Assembly: GCA_009779515.1 (NCBI GenBank)
Contig: WREE01000008.1
Location: 1 to 23,341 of the forward strand
DNA: 23,341 bases
Direction of reading: 5' to 3'
From: Symbiobacteriaceae bacterium
GTDB lineage: Bacteria; Bacillota; JAAYKD01; WRDA01
Position 1 is the first letter of the stretch; the number at the start of each line of letters is the position of its first letter. Of this stretch, positions 6,977 through 14,830 are shown one piece after another. The notes beneath the pieces were generated by a model. It did no database searches and was not told where the DNA came from. It saw only the letters and a list, made by a program, of their open reading frames with translations. The position numbers and the translations under genes were made by a program.

Positions 6977-8128
6977 CTACCTAATTTGCTTGCCTCGGCT
7001 CCAAACTTGCCTGATGCGTAAATCATCACCAATAACCACTAAGTCGGCGTCTCTTCCTTTGTTAAGGGAGCCTTTGCTGTTTTCAATCCCCATGGCTTTG
7101 GCGGGAGTTAAGGTCGCCATTTGCACCGCTGTTTGAAGCCCTACCGAAGTCAACTTAGCCAAGTTGCGCACCGCATCGGCTAGGAAAATGTTAGAACCTG
7201 CCAGAGACCCTTCCACAGTACGGGCTTCTCCCCCTTTAAGGACGACCGTACGCCCTCCTAAGGTATACTCCCCTTCAGGCATACCGGCAGTGCGAATGGC
7301 ATCGCTCACCAAAATGCCCCGCTCCGCCCCTTTGCAGCGCGCGATAATATGCAGCAAAGCTGGGTGGAGATGGACGCCGTCGGCAATAATTTGCGCGTAG
7401 TAGGCGTCCATAGCCAGGATAGTCCCGGCAGTCCCTGGGTCGCGATGGTGAATGCCCAACATCGCGTTAAAGATATGGCTGCACTGGTTAACCCCCCAGG
7501 TGCGCGCCTCTTGGAGCTGATCGTAGTCGGCGCCGCTATGCCCTACTGCCAGGCGAATGCCTTTGGCGGTGGCTGCCCGGGAAAGCTCTTCGCTTCCGGT
7601 AAGCTCAGGGGCTAAAGTGATCAGTTTCACTACAGGTTCTTGGAGATATTTTTGCCATTCGTCAACACAATCGGCTGGGTTTCTTAAGTGTATTATTTCG
7701 TGGGCACCACAAAAAGCCGGGTTTAAAAATGGTCCTTCTAAGTGCGCCCCCAACACTTTGCCACAGAGGGGTTCTTGCTTCATGGCGTCTTGCACTGCCA
7801 ACAGCGCTGCCATGGTCTGCCGTGGCGAAGCCGAAACCACCGTGGGATAAAGGGCAGTGGTGCCGTGATACAGGTGTTTAGCCACTAAAGACTGGATAGC
7901 TTTATATTCAGCGTCCAGGGTGTCAACCCCTCCAGCCCCGTGGACATGAATATCGACAAATCCGGGAGACAACCAGCACCCTTCTAAGTCGATAGGAGCA
8001 TATTCATCGGGAACTGAGTTGGCGGATACCATACCGAGAATACGGGTATCTTGCACCAGTAAAGCAGCGTCCAATACCAGCTCTTCAGGAGTTATCAGAC
8101 GCGCGTTATAAAACGCGAGTTTTGCCAT
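6977..8128 (-). CDS. nagA: N-acetylglucosamine-6-phosphate deacetylase
   Basis: Hydrolyses GlcNAc-6-phosphate to glucosamine-6-phosphate and acetate in amino-sugar and peptidoglycan recycling. The 383-residue protein belongs to the amidohydrolase superfamily. Visible metal and substrate motifs are PGFVDIHVHG (His61, His63), AHLEGPF (Glu131), VGHSGA (His197), CSHIFNAM (His218) and the catalytic aspartate in SDAIRTAGM (Asp276). The ATG at 8128 has an ideal AGGAGG 5 nt upstream that overlaps the prmC stop codon, so it is tightly joined to prmC. No nagB deaminase or sugar transporter is adjacent, and nagA is not a normal member of this translation/nucleotide block. It may link wall amino-sugar turnover to the UDP-GlcNAc-consuming genes at the end of the operon. 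Confidence 0.95.
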   Translation of the reverse strand: MAKLAFYNARLITPEELVLDAALLVQDTRILGMVSANSVPDEYAPIDLEGCWLSPGFVDIHVHGAGGVDTLDAEYKAIQSLVAKHLYHGTTALYPTVVSASPRQTMAALLAVQDAMKQEPLCGKVLGAHLEGPFLNPAFCGAHEIIHLRNPADCVDEWQKYLQEPVVKLITLAPELTGSEELSRAATAKGIRLAVGHSGADYDQLQEARTWGVNQCSHIFNAMLGIHHRDPGTAGTILAMDAYYAQIIADGVHLHPALLHIIARCKGAERGILVSDAIRTAGMPEGEYTLGGRTVVLKGGEARTVEGSLAGSNIFLADAVRNLAKLTSVGLQTAVQMATLTPAKAMGIENSKGSLNKGRDADLVVIGDDLRIRQVWSRGKQIR

Positions 8129-8137
8129 TTGAACCTC

Positions 8138-8977
8138 CTAATGTTGTTGCCCTTGAACCAAGCGAGGAATTCCAGCCAGGTCGTTAATTATATTAACAGA
8201 GTGTAATCCGGCGGAGGCGAAAATATGCACCACTGCCTCGCTTTGCCCGATACCTATCTCTACCAGGAGATAGCCACCTGGCTCTAAGTGACGGCGAGCG
8301 ATGTTGGCTAATGGGGGATAAAAGTCCAACCCGTCCACCCCCCCATCCAAAGCGAGCCAAGGCTCCTGCTGAACCTCCCGGGGTAGCCGAGGAATTTCCC
8401 CGCTAGGAATGTAAGGAGGGTTGCAAAAAATACCGTGATACCCTCCGGTTAGGCTATGGTTGAAGTCCCCCAGGTGAAGGGTTATCCCCTGGCTGAAGCC
8501 CAGCTCCCGCACATTCTTCGCCGCCCAGGAGAGAGCTGTAGGATCCAGCTCTACCGCCTCAATAGTGGCTCGGGGAAAAAGAAAGGCTAACGCCAAGGCA
8601 ATAGCACCGCTACCGCAGCCAAGATCGGCTAAACGTAGCGGAAGCTGAGGCTCCCACAGGGTTAAGGCTTGCTCCACCAGTAGCTCCGTTTCCGGGCGCG
8701 GGATAAGCACCCCTGGACCTACTGCCACAGGTAAACCATAAAACTCCTGTTTACCCAATAAGTACTGTAGCGGGACACCTCTCCCCCGTTGCTCCAGCAA
8801 AGGCTCCAGCTCCCGGATGGCTCGGGTAGTGATAGGATCATCCAGGTGGGCTAACAAATAAGCACTCTCCCAGCGCAGGACATGACCCAAGAGCAAGCGA
8901 GCATCTCGCCTGGCGCGTTGGGGGTAGGCAGGTATAAGCACCGTTGTCGCCTTCTGCCAGGCACTGCCTACCGTCAT
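8138..8977 (-). CDS. prmC: Peptide chain release factor N5-glutamine methyltransferase (PrmC/HemK)
   Basis: Methylates the glutamine of the GGQ motif in release factors, using S-adenosylmethionine; its target RF1 is encoded directly upstream. The chosen 279-residue form has an N-terminal helical domain, then LIPRPETE (about 91-98), the SAM motif DLGCGSGAIALALA (about 118-131) and the catalytic NPPY at 186-189. The ATG at 8977 is one base after the prfA stop (TAAAATG) and has no ribosome site, so reinitiation is likely. A frame from 9028 adds 17 residues that overlap prfA and do not resemble the family start. The pairing with prfA is the standard bacterial arrangement. Confidence 0.96.
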   Translation of the reverse strand: MTVGSAWQKATTVLIPAYPQRARRDARLLLGHVLRWESAYLLAHLDDPITTRAIRELEPLLEQRGRGVPLQYLLGKQEFYGLPVAVGPGVLIPRPETELLVEQALTLWEPQLPLRLADLGCGSGAIALALAFLFPRATIEAVELDPTALSWAAKNVRELGFSQGITLHLGDFNHSLTGGYHGIFCNPPYIPSGEIPRLPREVQQEPWLALDGGVDGLDFYPPLANIARRHLEPGGYLLVEIGIGQSEAVVHIFASAGLHSVNIINDLAGIPRLVQGQQH

Positions 8978-8978
8978 T

Positions 8979-10067
8979 TTAAGTGAGTTTATCGGTACCG
9001 CTGAAAGCCAGACGCTCTGCCTGATCATACAGGGTGAGGCTGTTGATCATCTCGTCTAAAGCACCGTCTAAAAAGTCTTCCAGCTGGTAAATAGTCATAC
9101 CTATACGGTGATCGGTAATCCTTCCCTGGGGAAAGTTGTAAGTTCTAATCCGTTCCGAACGGTCTCCGCTCCCCACCTGGCTGCGCCTTTCGGCACCTAC
9201 CGCCGCCATCTGCTGTGCCTCTTCCCGCTCTAAAAGACGGGCGCGGAGAACCCGCATAGCCTTTTCCCGGTTCTTCAGCTGGGAACGTTCGTCCTGACAA
9301 GTAACCACAATGCCGCTGGGAAGGTGGGTTAAGCGCACGGCGGTCTCCACTTTGTTGACATTTTGTCCGCCAGCCCCCCCGGCATGAAAGATATCAATAC
9401 GCAAATCGTTTAAGTTGACCTGCACCTCTACCTCTTCGGCTTCGGGAAGCACCGCCACGGTTGCCGTGGAGGTATGGATGCGACCTGAGGCTTCGGTTTC
9501 AGGAACCCGCTGCACCCGATGCACACCACTTTCATACTTCATACGGCTGTAAGCTCCGCTGCCGGAAATAGCAAAAATTACTTCCTTTAAGCCGCCCAAA
9601 TCGGTTTCATTGAGATCCATGATTTCGGTGCGCCACCCCTGGCGCTCCGCATAACGGGTATACATGCGGTAGAGGTCACCGGCAAAAAGCGCCGCTTCGC
9701 TCCCTCCGGCACCTCCCCGAATTTCCACAATGACGTTCTTTTCATCGTTAGGGTCTTTGGGCAGTAGCAGTAAGCGCAGCTCTTGCTCCAATGCGGGGAC
9801 CTGCTCCCGCAGCTGCTGTAACTCTTCATTTAGCAGTTCGTAGTATTCCGCTTCGTGAGTTTCGTTACTATGCAAAGCCGCCTCGGTCGCTTCCAGCTCC
9901 CGCAAAGTTTTGCGGTATGCCCCAATACAACGAGCGGTAGCTGCCAGGCTGGCGTGCTCTTTCGCCAGTTTGAGATATTCGCTCTGCCTTGCCAACAAGG
10001 TGGCATCTCCCAAAGCCGCCTCCAAATCTCGAAAACGCTCTTCTATAGCAATTAATTTATCCAGCAT
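8979..10067 (-). CDS. prfA: Peptide chain release factor 1
   Basis: Recognises UAA and UAG stop codons on the ribosome and triggers peptide release. The 362-residue length is standard. The codon-reading P-x-T tripeptide is Pro-Glu-Thr at 189-191 within RVQRVPETEASGRIHTST, identifying RF1 rather than RF2 (SPF). The catalytic GGQ is at 233-235 in HAGGAGGQNVNK, the glutamine methylated by PrmC. ATG at 10067 is preceded by GGGAG at 7 nt. The gene lies 91 nt downstream of rpmE, with a hairpin between them that could reduce read-through and set the L31 to RF1 ratio. Confidence 0.98.
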   Translation of the reverse strand: MLDKLIAIEERFRDLEAALGDATLLARQSEYLKLAKEHASLAATARCIGAYRKTLRELEATEAALHSNETHEAEYYELLNEELQQLREQVPALEQELRLLLLPKDPNDEKNVIVEIRGGAGGSEAALFAGDLYRMYTRYAERQGWRTEIMDLNETDLGGLKEVIFAISGSGAYSRMKYESGVHRVQRVPETEASGRIHTSTATVAVLPEAEEVEVQVNLNDLRIDIFHAGGAGGQNVNKVETAVRLTHLPSGIVVTCQDERSQLKNREKAMRVLRARLLEREEAQQMAAVGAERRSQVGSGDRSERIRTYNFPQGRITDHRIGMTIYQLEDFLDGALDEMINSLTLYDQAERLAFSGTDKLT

Positions 10068-10117
10068 CTAAAAACTCCCTTAGTTGGTGGTTATCTCCCC
10101 CGGGTACAGCAACAAAC

Positions 10118-10143
10118 AGAACCAAGGCGTTAACCTTGGCTCT
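10118..10143 (-). terminator. Hairpin between rpmE and prfA, possible attenuator or weak terminator
   Basis: A 10-bp stem (one G-U pair) with a six-base UUAACG loop in the minus-strand RNA, followed by the moderately U-rich GUUUGUUG. The poor U-tract suggests partial termination or RNA processing/protection rather than full stop. Confidence 0.5.
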
Positions 10144-10158
10144 GCTTATGGCGCATAG

Positions 10159-10374
10159 CTATTTCTCGCTTTCCAGGGTCATACCCCAGCGGCGCAAGAA
10201 ACGCTGTACATGACCATCTGTATCCACCAGCTTCTGCTTACCGGTAAAAAATGGATGACATTTGGAGCACAACTCCACTTTAATCTCCCGCTTGGTAGAG
10301 ATAGCTGTGAAACGCTCGCCGCAGGCACAGATTACATCCGCCTCATAAACCCGGGGATGTATCTTCTCTTTCAT
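10159..10374 (-). CDS. rpmE: 50S ribosomal protein L31, zinc-binding form
   Basis: Large-subunit ribosomal protein of 71 residues. The four zinc-ligand cysteines are present at 16, 18, 36 and 39 (CAC and CSKC), marking the C+ type that is replaced by zinc-free paralogues in some bacteria under zinc limitation. ATG at 10374 is chosen because GAGGTGA lies about 5 nt upstream; a GTG three codons earlier would be part of that ribosome site. It is the first gene after the strong promoter at 10415-10443 and is followed by a hairpin and prfA. Confidence 0.96.
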   Translation of the reverse strand: MKEKIHPRVYEADVICACGERFTAISTKREIKVELCSKCHPFFTGKQKLVDTDGHVQRFLRRWGMTLESEK

Positions 10375-10414
10375 ACTTTTCACCTCGTTCCATAGAAAAC
10401 GGCTGCCTCCGGAG

Positions 10415-10443
10415 ATAATAGCACATTATTATTCACCTTTCAA
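10415..10443 (-). promoter_or_regulatory. Sigma-A-type promoter upstream of rpmE
   Basis: On the minus strand TTGAAA (10443-10438) is separated by exactly 17 nt from TATTAT (10420-10415). The -10 lies about 40 nt before the rpmE ATG, so the leader would be short. With same-strand genes closely following to base 1, it is the likely main promoter of the long translation/nucleotide operon. The spacer region 10384-10475 holds nothing else I can identify. Confidence 0.75.
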
Positions 10444-10475
10444 GATACGTTACAATGTTTTTTCGTATAGCGGTA

Positions 10476-11105
10476 CTACAGCTTTAATTCGGGAAAATGC
10501 TCAGGGTCTACCAGTTCCCGGTAAAGGCGCACCACTTCTTTCATATCTTCCCAAACATCTTTCTTCCAGTTAGGGTTACGCAGCAGAGCCGCAGGGTGGT
10601 AAGTGGGCATAAAGAGAACCCCGCCTCTTTCCTGCCAGGTTCCTCGCACTTTACCGATCGGCTCCTTGGTGCCTAAAATGGATTGAATAGCGGTAGCCCC
10701 CAGCAACAGGACAATTTTGGGACGCAACCGGCGAAACTGTTCCCTTAGGATAGGAAGGCACCTCTCCCGCTCTTCGGGGGTAGGAACCCTGTTCCCCGGA
10801 GGGCGACATTTGACAATATTAGCTATATAGACATTGCTCCGACGGGAAAAGCCCGAAGTTTGCAAAATATTATCCAAAAGCCTACCGGCAGCACCTACAA
10901 AAGGTTCCCCTTGCTGATCTTCATCCGCCCCTGGCCCTTCGCCGATGACCAGCAACTTAGCCTGTTCGTTGCCGGCGCCAAAAACCACCTGGGTACAACC
11001 CTGGCGTAGGGAGCAGCGTTGGCAATTGAGAACCAGTAGCTTCAGGGCTGCCCAATCTATTGTCCAGCGCATATCCTCTAGGAACTGATCTTTCTCGGGT
11101 TCCAT
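10476..11105 (-). CDS. Family 4 uracil-DNA glycosylase with iron-sulfur cluster
   Basis: Removes uracil from DNA arising by cytosine deamination or dUTP incorporation. The 209-residue protein has the family 4 motifs GEGPGADED (55-63) with GEPFVGAAG (66-74), and TYHPAALLRNP near the C-terminus. Four cysteines at 28, 31, 100 and 116 have the spacing of the 4Fe-4S ligands in Thermus UDGa. ATG at 11105 has AAAGGGGGC about 9 nt upstream. It lies 33 nt downstream of the E1-like gene and its stop is followed by the rpmE promoter region. Family 4 enzymes are common in thermophiles and anaerobes, which fits but does not prove such a host. Confidence 0.95.
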   Translation of the reverse strand: MEPEKDQFLEDMRWTIDWAALKLLVLNCQRCSLRQGCTQVVFGAGNEQAKLLVIGEGPGADEDQQGEPFVGAAGRLLDNILQTSGFSRRSNVYIANIVKCRPPGNRVPTPEERERCLPILREQFRRLRPKIVLLLGATAIQSILGTKEPIGKVRGTWQERGGVLFMPTYHPAALLRNPNWKKDVWEDMKEVVRLYRELVDPEHFPELKL

Positions 11106-11138
11106 GGAGAGAAAGCCCCCTTTCTGGGATTGTTGTTT

Positions 11139-11891
11139 TTAACCGCCACCACATAAAGGGCAGCTGGGATTAGCTTCCATAACAACTTCCCGGACATGCA
11201 TATTTTGCATGTCGAACCACAACATGCGCCCTACTAACAAGTTGGCTGTCTCCCCCAGGATCAGCTTGAGAGCCTCCATCGCTTGCAGACTGCCGATAAC
11301 CCCGGCGGCAGCTCCCCATACCCCCAGTTGAGCAGGGGTTAGACCTTCCTGGAAATCTTCCTCGGGGTGAAGGCAATGGTAACAGGGACCTTGCCGCGGC
11401 AGGTGGGTCATCACCATACCGTGGCTCCGCACCACCCCGCCATCGACCCAAGGGGTGTTCAACTCCAGGCAGGCGCGGTTGATAACCTGCCTAGCAGCTC
11501 CGCTATCCACACAGGAGATAACCACCTGATGCCCCGCCAAGAGGCTGATGGCGTTACCCTCCTCCAGAAGTTCACCCACCCCGCGGTAACTAACCCAGGG
11601 ATTGAGAGCCTGTAGGTGCCGCACTCCTTGCTCCACCTTGGGCTTACCCACATCCCTTGTTTCATACAAAACCTGACGCTGCAAGTTGCTGTTCTCCAGA
11701 AGGTCGTTTTCGATCACGGTTAGATGACCCACCCCGGCGGCTGCCAGGTAGAGAGCCGCTGGCGCTCCTAAGCCACCTAAACCGACAATAGCTACCCGTG
11801 CTTCTTGCAACCTTTGCTGACCAGCCACACCGACCCCGGGTATAACTATCTGCCGGGCATAGCGCTCCAGTTCAGCTTCACTGAAGGACAC
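11139..11891 (-). CDS. ThiF/MoeB/HesA-family E1-like adenylating enzyme
   Basis: Members activate a sulfur-carrier protein (ThiS, MoaD or similar) by adenylating its C-terminal glycine. The 250-residue protein has the nucleotide loop GLGGLG (37-42), Asp63, SNLQRQ (Arg72), GKPK (Lys84) and a structural zinc site, Cys170/Cys173 and Cys244/Cys247. The conserved cysteine usually seen in S/T-C-A-E-A-G before GVLG is replaced by Pro186 (TPAQLGVWG), so it may adenylate without forming the ThiF-type cysteine link. The start is GTG at 11891, overlapping the aminotransferase by 14 nt with no ribosome site; coupling is likely. No carrier protein, thiamine or molybdenum gene is adjacent, so the substrate is unknown. 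Confidence 0.9.
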   Translation of the reverse strand: MSFSEAELERYARQIVIPGVGVAGQQRLQEARVAIVGLGGLGAPAALYLAAAGVGHLTVIENDLLENSNLQRQVLYETRDVGKPKVEQGVRHLQALNPWVSYRGVGELLEEGNAISLLAGHQVVISCVDSGAARQVINRACLELNTPWVDGGVVRSHGMVMTHLPRQGPCYHCLHPEEDFQEGLTPAQLGVWGAAAGVIGSLQAMEALKLILGETANLLVGRMLWFDMQNMHVREVVMEANPSCPLCGGG

Positions 11892-13071
11892 GATTGATAA
11901 CGTCTGCCAAAATAGCTACTCCCTGATAAAGCTGCTCATCGGTAGGGGTAGAGTAGTTCATGCGGAAAGTCTGCACCGAGGCATAGCCATCCACCATAAA
12001 CGCGCTCCCCGGTACCACCGCCAGGTTGTGCTCCAGTAAGGTAGCGACAAAACCGGGCATATCAACACCTGCCGGGAGTTCGCACCAGATGAAAAGCCCT
12101 CCTTGGGGACGGGTGTAGGTAATTTTGTTCTGCACCAGCCTATCCAGCTCTCCCAACATAATGCCACACTTCTTGCGGTATACCCCTCGCAAGTACTCTA
12201 AGTGCGCTGGAAAATCGTACTGGGTGAGAAAGCGGTGACATAGAAGCTGCGAGATATTGCCGGTGTGGGTGTCGTTACATTGCTTAGCTACCACCATTTT
12301 GGCAATAACTTCTGGCGGACCATAGACATAACCTACCCGAATACCCGGCGCCAAAATTTTGGAGAAAGTTCCTACGTAAAGGACTAGGTTGTCCCGGTCA
12401 AAAGTTTTAATCGGGGGGAGTTCGTCCCCGGTAAAGCGCAGCTCTCCGTAAGGGTTGTCTTCGAGAATCATCACTCCGTATTTCTTGGCCAGTTCATAGC
12501 AACCTTGGCGCTTGGCCAAGCTCATGGTCAACCCCGAGGGGTTCTGGAAGGTAGGAATGAGGTAGATAAAGCGCACCTTCCCCTTGTTGGCAGCCAAGGC
12601 AGCCTCCAGCTTTTCCAGGGAGATGCCATCCTCTTCCAAAGGAACGCCGATAATATTCAGCTGATAAGAGCGAAAGGTGTTGAGAGCGCCCACGAAGGTA
12701 GGCTCCTCAGTGATGATGACATCGCCCTCATTGCAAAGAACTTTACAGGTAAAATCCATACCCTGTTGGGCACCGGAGAGGATAACCAGCTCATGCCCCG
12801 GACTTTCAATGCCGTAATTGGCCTTAATTACTTCCTTGAGAGTAGTTCGTAACGGCTGGTAACCCTCGGTGACGGAGTACTGCAGGGCAGCCACTGGGTT
12901 TTCCCGGAGAATATCGGCAGTAATTTGGGCAATAGCCTCAGTAGGAAAAGCTTCTGGTGCCGGGTTACCTGCGGCAAAAGAGATGACCTTGGGGTCAGCT
13001 GCCATCTTTAAAATTTCGCGAATAGGGGAGGGTTGCATAGTCCGCATACGATCGGCGATTGGATACGACAA
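11878..13071 (-). CDS. Class I PLP-dependent aminotransferase (LysN/2-aminoadipate-type)
   Basis: A 397-residue fold-type I aminotransferase. The PLP lysine is Lys238 in GTFSKILAPGIRVGY, with the YLIPTFQNPSG segment (170-180) and EDNPYGELRF (204-213) typical of the subgroup including 2-aminoadipate transaminase and the catalytic domain of MocR proteins. There is no N-terminal helix-turn-helix, so it is an enzyme rather than a MocR regulator. The start is TTG at 13071, supported by AAAGGA about 10 nt upstream and by the match of ADRMRTMQPSPIREIL to the family; an ATG at 13047 is possible. Substrate range cannot be told from sequence. It precedes and overlaps the E1-like gene. Confidence 0.92.
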   Translation of the reverse strand: MSYPIADRMRTMQPSPIREILKMAADPKVISFAAGNPAPEAFPTEAIAQITADILRENPVAALQYSVTEGYQPLRTTLKEVIKANYGIESPGHELVILSGAQQGMDFTCKVLCNEGDVIITEEPTFVGALNTFRSYQLNIIGVPLEEDGISLEKLEAALAANKGKVRFIYLIPTFQNPSGLTMSLAKRQGCYELAKKYGVMILEDNPYGELRFTGDELPPIKTFDRDNLVLYVGTFSKILAPGIRVGYVYGPPEVIAKMVVAKQCNDTHTGNISQLLCHRFLTQYDFPAHLEYLRGVYRKKCGIMLGELDRLVQNKITYTRPQGGLFIWCELPAGVDMPGFVATLLEHNLAVVPGSAFMVDGYASVQTFRMNYSTPTDEQLYQGVAILADVINRVLQ

Positions 13072-13093
13072 AGGGATCCCATCCTTTCATAGT

Positions 13094-13103
13094 CCGAATT
13101 CGG
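13094..13103. repeat. 10-bp palindrome in the spacer before the aminotransferase gene
   Basis: CCGAATTCGG lies in the 65-nt gap 13072-13136. It could be an operator half or chance. I see no convincing promoter or terminator in this gap. Confidence 0.25.
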
Positions 13104-13136
13104 CATGATCCATTTTTCCTACGTTTGTTCTTCCTT

Positions 13137-14756
13137 CTATTTTAAAAGCACTTTTTCCTGCCTGGGTGGACGATATCGTTGGATAATAGTCTCAGCCAGT
13201 TTAATGCCATCAACCGCCGAAGAGATAATACCTCCGGCATAACCTGCCCCTTCACCAGCGGGAAAGAGGCCTCGGATAGGGCTCTCCCCCTCTTGATTCC
13301 TGATAATGCGCAAAGGAGACGAGGAACGGCTTTCAATGCCGGTGAGCAAAGCCTCCCCGGGGGCAAAACCGGGCAGGGAGGCTTCCAATCGTGGCAGAGC
13401 TTCCTGAAGCGCTGTGTGGACAAAAGGGGGAAGAGTCTCTTTAAGCCTGGCCAGCTCCACGCCGGGACGATAGGTAGGTTGTACCTCCCTCGGCTCTTGG
13501 GTCAGCGTATCCGCTAAGAAATCATCCACCCGCTGTAAAGGCGCCCGGTAGTTGCTCCCACCCAGCTTAAAGGCTAACTCTTCCCAGTGACGCTGCCAGG
13601 CAATACCTTGCAGGGGGTCAGAGCCAAAATCCTGGGGGGTAACACTCACCAACAACCCGGCATTGGCGTTAACCCCACTCCGAGCGGCATAACTCATGCC
13701 GTTGGTTACCAAATGCCCCTCCTCGCTGGCGGCTGCCACCACTTCCCCTCCGGGGCACATACAAAAAGTGTACACCGCTCGCCCCTCACCGCTATGATAA
13801 ACCAGCTTGTAAGTAGCCGGCTCCAGGTGGGAGTTTGGCCATTGGTCGCCATATTGTTGCCGATTGATCCTTGCCTGCAACTGCTCAATACGCACTCCTA
13901 AGGAAAAAGCTTTAGCTGCCAGCGGGACACCCACCCGGTGAAGCATGGTGTAGCTGTCGCGAGCGCTATGCCCCACCGCCAGAACCAGTGCCTCTGTCGC
14001 CAGCTCTTCGCCACCTGACAGCCGCACCCCCTTTATGGCTCCTGCCTGGATAATCAGCTCTTCTACTTTTGCCCGAAAGCGGATCTCTACTCCCAATTGC
14101 TGCAGGTGCTGCCGTAACTTAAGCAGAATCCCCCGCAGCTTATCGCTGCCGACATGGGGAGCTCCCTGATACAATATTTCCGGGGAGGCGCCCCAGGTAA
14201 CCAAGCCTTGCAAGACCCTAGCTATCCGCGGGTCTCGGGTTTGAGTCGTGAGTTTACCATCGGAAAAGGTGCCGGCGCCCCCTTCGCCAAACTGGACATT
14301 GTTTTCCGGATCCAGCTCGCCGGTTTGCCAAAAGCGTTCTACGGCTGCTACCCTTTCCGTCACTGGAGCACCCCGCTCCAGCAGCCGAGGAGCGAAACCT
14401 GCCTCGGCTAAAGTTAGAGCCGCAAAGAGACCGGCAGGTCCCGCACCTACCACGATAGGGGGAGCTGCCAAAGGCTCCTCCCCGGGGGAAGGCAGCCGGT
14501 AGTCGTAGAGCTCCACTGCCATGACCCGGGGCAAGCCTCTTTTCAAGAGAGCGGCTTCCCGCTTAGGGGTTAACTCTACCTCCACAGTATAAACCCAAGA
14601 TAGCTCCTCTTTACGGGCATCCAAAGCCTCCCGCACCAGGCGTAAGTTTTGGATGGTCTCCCCCGGCTGTAGCAAGAGATAGCGACGCAGCGCCGCCTCT
14701 ACTTGGAGGCGCCGGGATAACGGTAAACGTAACCCCCAAACTCGCAGCATCGGCAT
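13137..14756 (-). CDS. FAD-dependent dehydrogenase of the COG2509 type
   Basis: A 539-residue predicted flavoprotein of an uncharacterised family common in Firmicutes. An N-terminal domain of about 90 residues (containing WVYTVEVELT) precedes the FAD-binding GAGPAGLFAALTLAEAG near residue 103 and LLERG, the conserved stretch NVQFGEGGAGTFSDGKLTT, a Cys pair in VYTFCMCPGGEV, and the C-terminal flavin motif GEGAGYAGGIISSAVDG. Two starts are possible: ATG at 14756 and ATG at 14750; the AAGGAAAGGAG run upstream could serve either. A hairpin ends 18 nt before the start. It sits between the giant surface protein and the aminotransferase gene. The reaction is unknown. Confidence 0.92.
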   Translation of the reverse strand: MPMLRVWGLRLPLSRRLQVEAALRRYLLLQPGETIQNLRLVREALDARKEELSWVYTVEVELTPKREAALLKRGLPRVMAVELYDYRLPSPGEEPLAAPPIVVGAGPAGLFAALTLAEAGFAPRLLERGAPVTERVAAVERFWQTGELDPENNVQFGEGGAGTFSDGKLTTQTRDPRIARVLQGLVTWGASPEILYQGAPHVGSDKLRGILLKLRQHLQQLGVEIRFRAKVEELIIQAGAIKGVRLSGGEELATEALVLAVGHSARDSYTMLHRVGVPLAAKAFSLGVRIEQLQARINRQQYGDQWPNSHLEPATYKLVYHSGEGRAVYTFCMCPGGEVVAAASEEGHLVTNGMSYAARSGVNANAGLLVSVTPQDFGSDPLQGIAWQRHWEELAFKLGGSNYRAPLQRVDDFLADTLTQEPREVQPTYRPGVELARLKETLPPFVHTALQEALPRLEASLPGFAPGEALLTGIESRSSSPLRIIRNQEGESPIRGLFPAGEGAGYAGGIISSAVDGIKLAETIIQRYRPPRQEKVLLK

Positions 14757-14774
14757 ACTCCTTTCCTTAGAGAA

Positions 14775-14803
14775 AGAGCAAGGTATAAACGATACCTTGC
14801 TCT
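14775..14803. repeat. Hairpin A, left copy (perfect 12-bp stem, 5-nt loop)
   Basis: Arms 14775-14786 and 14792-14803 pair perfectly around AAACG. Two more bases match the other copy at 14985, making a 31-nt exact direct repeat. In the RNA of the flavoprotein gene it lies just before the ribosome site. Confidence 0.85.
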
Positions 14804-14830
14804 GAGGCTGAAGACAAAGTCTTCAGCCTC
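14804..14830. repeat. Hairpin B (perfect 12-bp stem, AAA loop)
   Basis: Arms 14804-14815 and 14819-14830 pair perfectly. It begins at the base after hairpin A with no gap and ends at the base before hairpin C, so the stems could stack. There is no adjacent U-run. Confidence 0.85.

Noticed and set aside
11878..13071. MocR-type transcription regulator
   Set aside because: The 397-residue protein has only the aminotransferase domain and no N-terminal GntR helix-turn-helix.
13105..13131. Eight-codon ORF (MDHAEFGL) before the aminotransferase gene
   Set aside because: Very short, poor ribosome site spacing, and no sign of a leader-peptide pattern.
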